From positions 1-6,168 of the forward strand of contig JBBRHF010000219.1 of NCBI GenBank assembly GCA_038223055.1: a stretch of DNA of 6,168 bases, read 5' to 3'. The notes below the pieces were generated by a model. The model was not told the DNA's origin. It searched no databases and saw nothing but the letters and a program-made list of their open reading frames with translations. The position numbers were made by a program, and so were the translations under genes. Position 1 is the first letter of the stretch, and each line of letters begins with the position of its first letter. This document shows, piece after piece, positions 5,548 to 6,168 of the stretch. Source of the DNA: JBBRHF01 sp038223055 (lineage in GTDB: Bacteria > Actinomycetota > Actinomycetes > JACCUZ01).

Positions 5548-5888
5548 TCATCCGATCCTTTCGGACCGGTACAGCGCCCGGACGACGAGGATATCGGTGT
5601 CCTTGCGGCGGTCTGCCTCGGCCGCCGGCCTCAGCGTCGAGGTGGGCGGGTCTGACCACGAGCATCGTGAGGCCGTGCTCGGGCACAAGAGTGTCCCGGC
5701 GGGTACGACCCCAACGAATCCCAGCCCCAGCAGGGAGCCGAGCGAGCCAGACGGCGACCAGGCCAATCCCGGCGACTACCTCCACCATGCGGCGGCGGAC
5801 GCCGGGGGAGGGGCGACCGGACGGGGGGTGGCTGGTTGGACGAGAGCGGTGTGGGCGAGTTGGGGAGAAGGCTCTGGGTGAGCGACAT
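5548..5888 (-). pseudogene. Possible decayed gene for a small membrane protein, pieces in several frames
   Basis: On the minus strand, protein-like pieces follow one another in different frames. First comes a Pro/Ser-rich start (MSLTQSLLPNSPTPLSSNQP from an ATG near 5887). Next is MVEVVAGIGLVAVWLARLPA from the ATG at 5788, and in the next frame SLGSLLGLGFVGVVPAGTLL; both are hydrophobic and membrane-segment-like. The last piece, EADRRKDTDILVVRALYRSE, leads to TGA at 5550-5548. No single frame joins them, so this would be a gene broken by at least two indels. No family is recognised. In DNA this GC-rich, open frames arise by chance, so confidence is low. Confidence 0.22.
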
Positions 5889-6022
5889 CAGTTGCACCTT
5901 TTCGCGTTGTAGGAACTCACGAACTCGCCGATCTCGTCGGGCGCCGTCGCCAGAGGGCCGACGTCGTAGGGGGTTGAGGGTCGACTCGAGAGCCAGCTGC
6001 ACCGTCTGGGCGACGGCCGGAC
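5888..6022 (-). pseudogene. C-terminal gene remnant with a frameshift at a C5 run
   Basis: Reading the minus strand from 6022, the frame gives GPAVAQTVQLALESTLNP with high third-position GC. At the run of five C (5973-5969) this character jumps to the next frame, which continues YDVGPLATAPDEIGEFVSS and ends at TGA 5890-5888, again with high third-position GC. Removing one C would join them into one tail of about 44 residues. Upstream of 6022 the frame stays open but loses coding character. No family is recognised. It is either the scar of a truncated gene or a sequencing indel in a homopolymer. Confidence 0.28.
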
Positions 6023-6168
6023 CATGGCTAAGCCTGAATCCGTGGACCGATCTCCTGTTGATCTTGTTTGTTGCGAGAATGTGTGGGCCGCGTTGGGGGC
6101 GTGGTGATGTTGCTGGCCTGCGCCAGCTTTTCCACTGTGTGGTTCCGGTCGGGCCCGCGGGCGGTGGG
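6023..6168. other. Lower-GC right edge, no supported gene
   Basis: A patch around 6034-6080 (CCTGTTGATCTTGTTTGTTG) is distinctly AT-richer than the rest of the window. A 27-codon plus frame from ATG 6024 to TGA, followed at once by an overlapping ATG frame running off the edge, and a minus frame entering from the edge and ending near 6029, are both possible. None has a ribosome binding site or a recognisable product. The patch could be a promoter region for a gene beyond the window. Confidence 0.25.

Noticed and set aside
5429..5912. Plus-strand open frames of 126-150 codons in the right-hand region
   Set aside because: No ribosome binding site, Arg/Pro/Thr-rich low-complexity products and no motif; the better protein-like pieces are on the other strand.
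1..6168. tRNA, rRNA, CRISPR array or prophage attachment site
   Set aside because: No T-loop type motif with a matching acceptor stem, no regularly spaced repeat array and no duplicated site were seen on either strand.

Overview
The window is very GC-rich. Its reading frames are dominated by G or C at third codon positions, it uses GTG as well as ATG starts, and its protein families (squalene-cyclase-like protein, ANTAR-type GAF, ABM, cobalamin-linked signalling) are typical of actinomycetes. I therefore read it as a chromosomal segment of a high-GC actinomycete. The genus cannot be told from this sequence.

Layout, left to right. (1) 1-288, plus: the 3' end of a squalene-cyclase-like / prenyltransferase-repeat protein, cut by the window edge. 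(2) 289-506: a convergent intergenic gap with one short hairpin. (3) 507-2399, minus: a soluble GAF-GGDEF-EAL protein with a complete set of cyclase and phosphodiesterase residues. (4) 2400-2936: a 537-base gap between divergent genes. It holds a candidate promoter with a 10-bp tandem direct repeat, a decayed IS3-type transposase tail (about 2627-2812, minus) with a possible terminal repeat beside it, and a doubtful small frame (2821-2940). (5) 2937-3341, plus: a small antibiotic-biosynthesis-monooxygenase (ABM) fold protein. (6) 3338-5155, plus, overlapping the ABM gene by ATGA: a GGDEF diguanylate cyclase fused to a cobalamin-binding module carrying the Wx9EH signature of the CarH/LitR B12 photoreceptors. 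(7) 5156-6168: about 1 kb with no confident gene, holding a hairpin just after the cyclase stop, one weak small frame and several pieces of apparently frameshifted coding sequence on the minus strand.

How the genes may work together (inference). Two divergent transcription units encode opposing c-di-GMP activities. One is a GAF-controlled cyclase/phosphodiesterase. The other is a cyclase with a built-in cobalamin sensor that could read light or adenosylcobalamin level. The ABM protein is translationally coupled to that cyclase; its fold is shared with haem-degrading enzymes, so a tetrapyrrole-related role is possible but unproven. The main candidate for something new is the N-region-GGDEF-B12(Wx9EH)-helical-domain architecture: a candidate light- or B12-controlled diguanylate cyclase.
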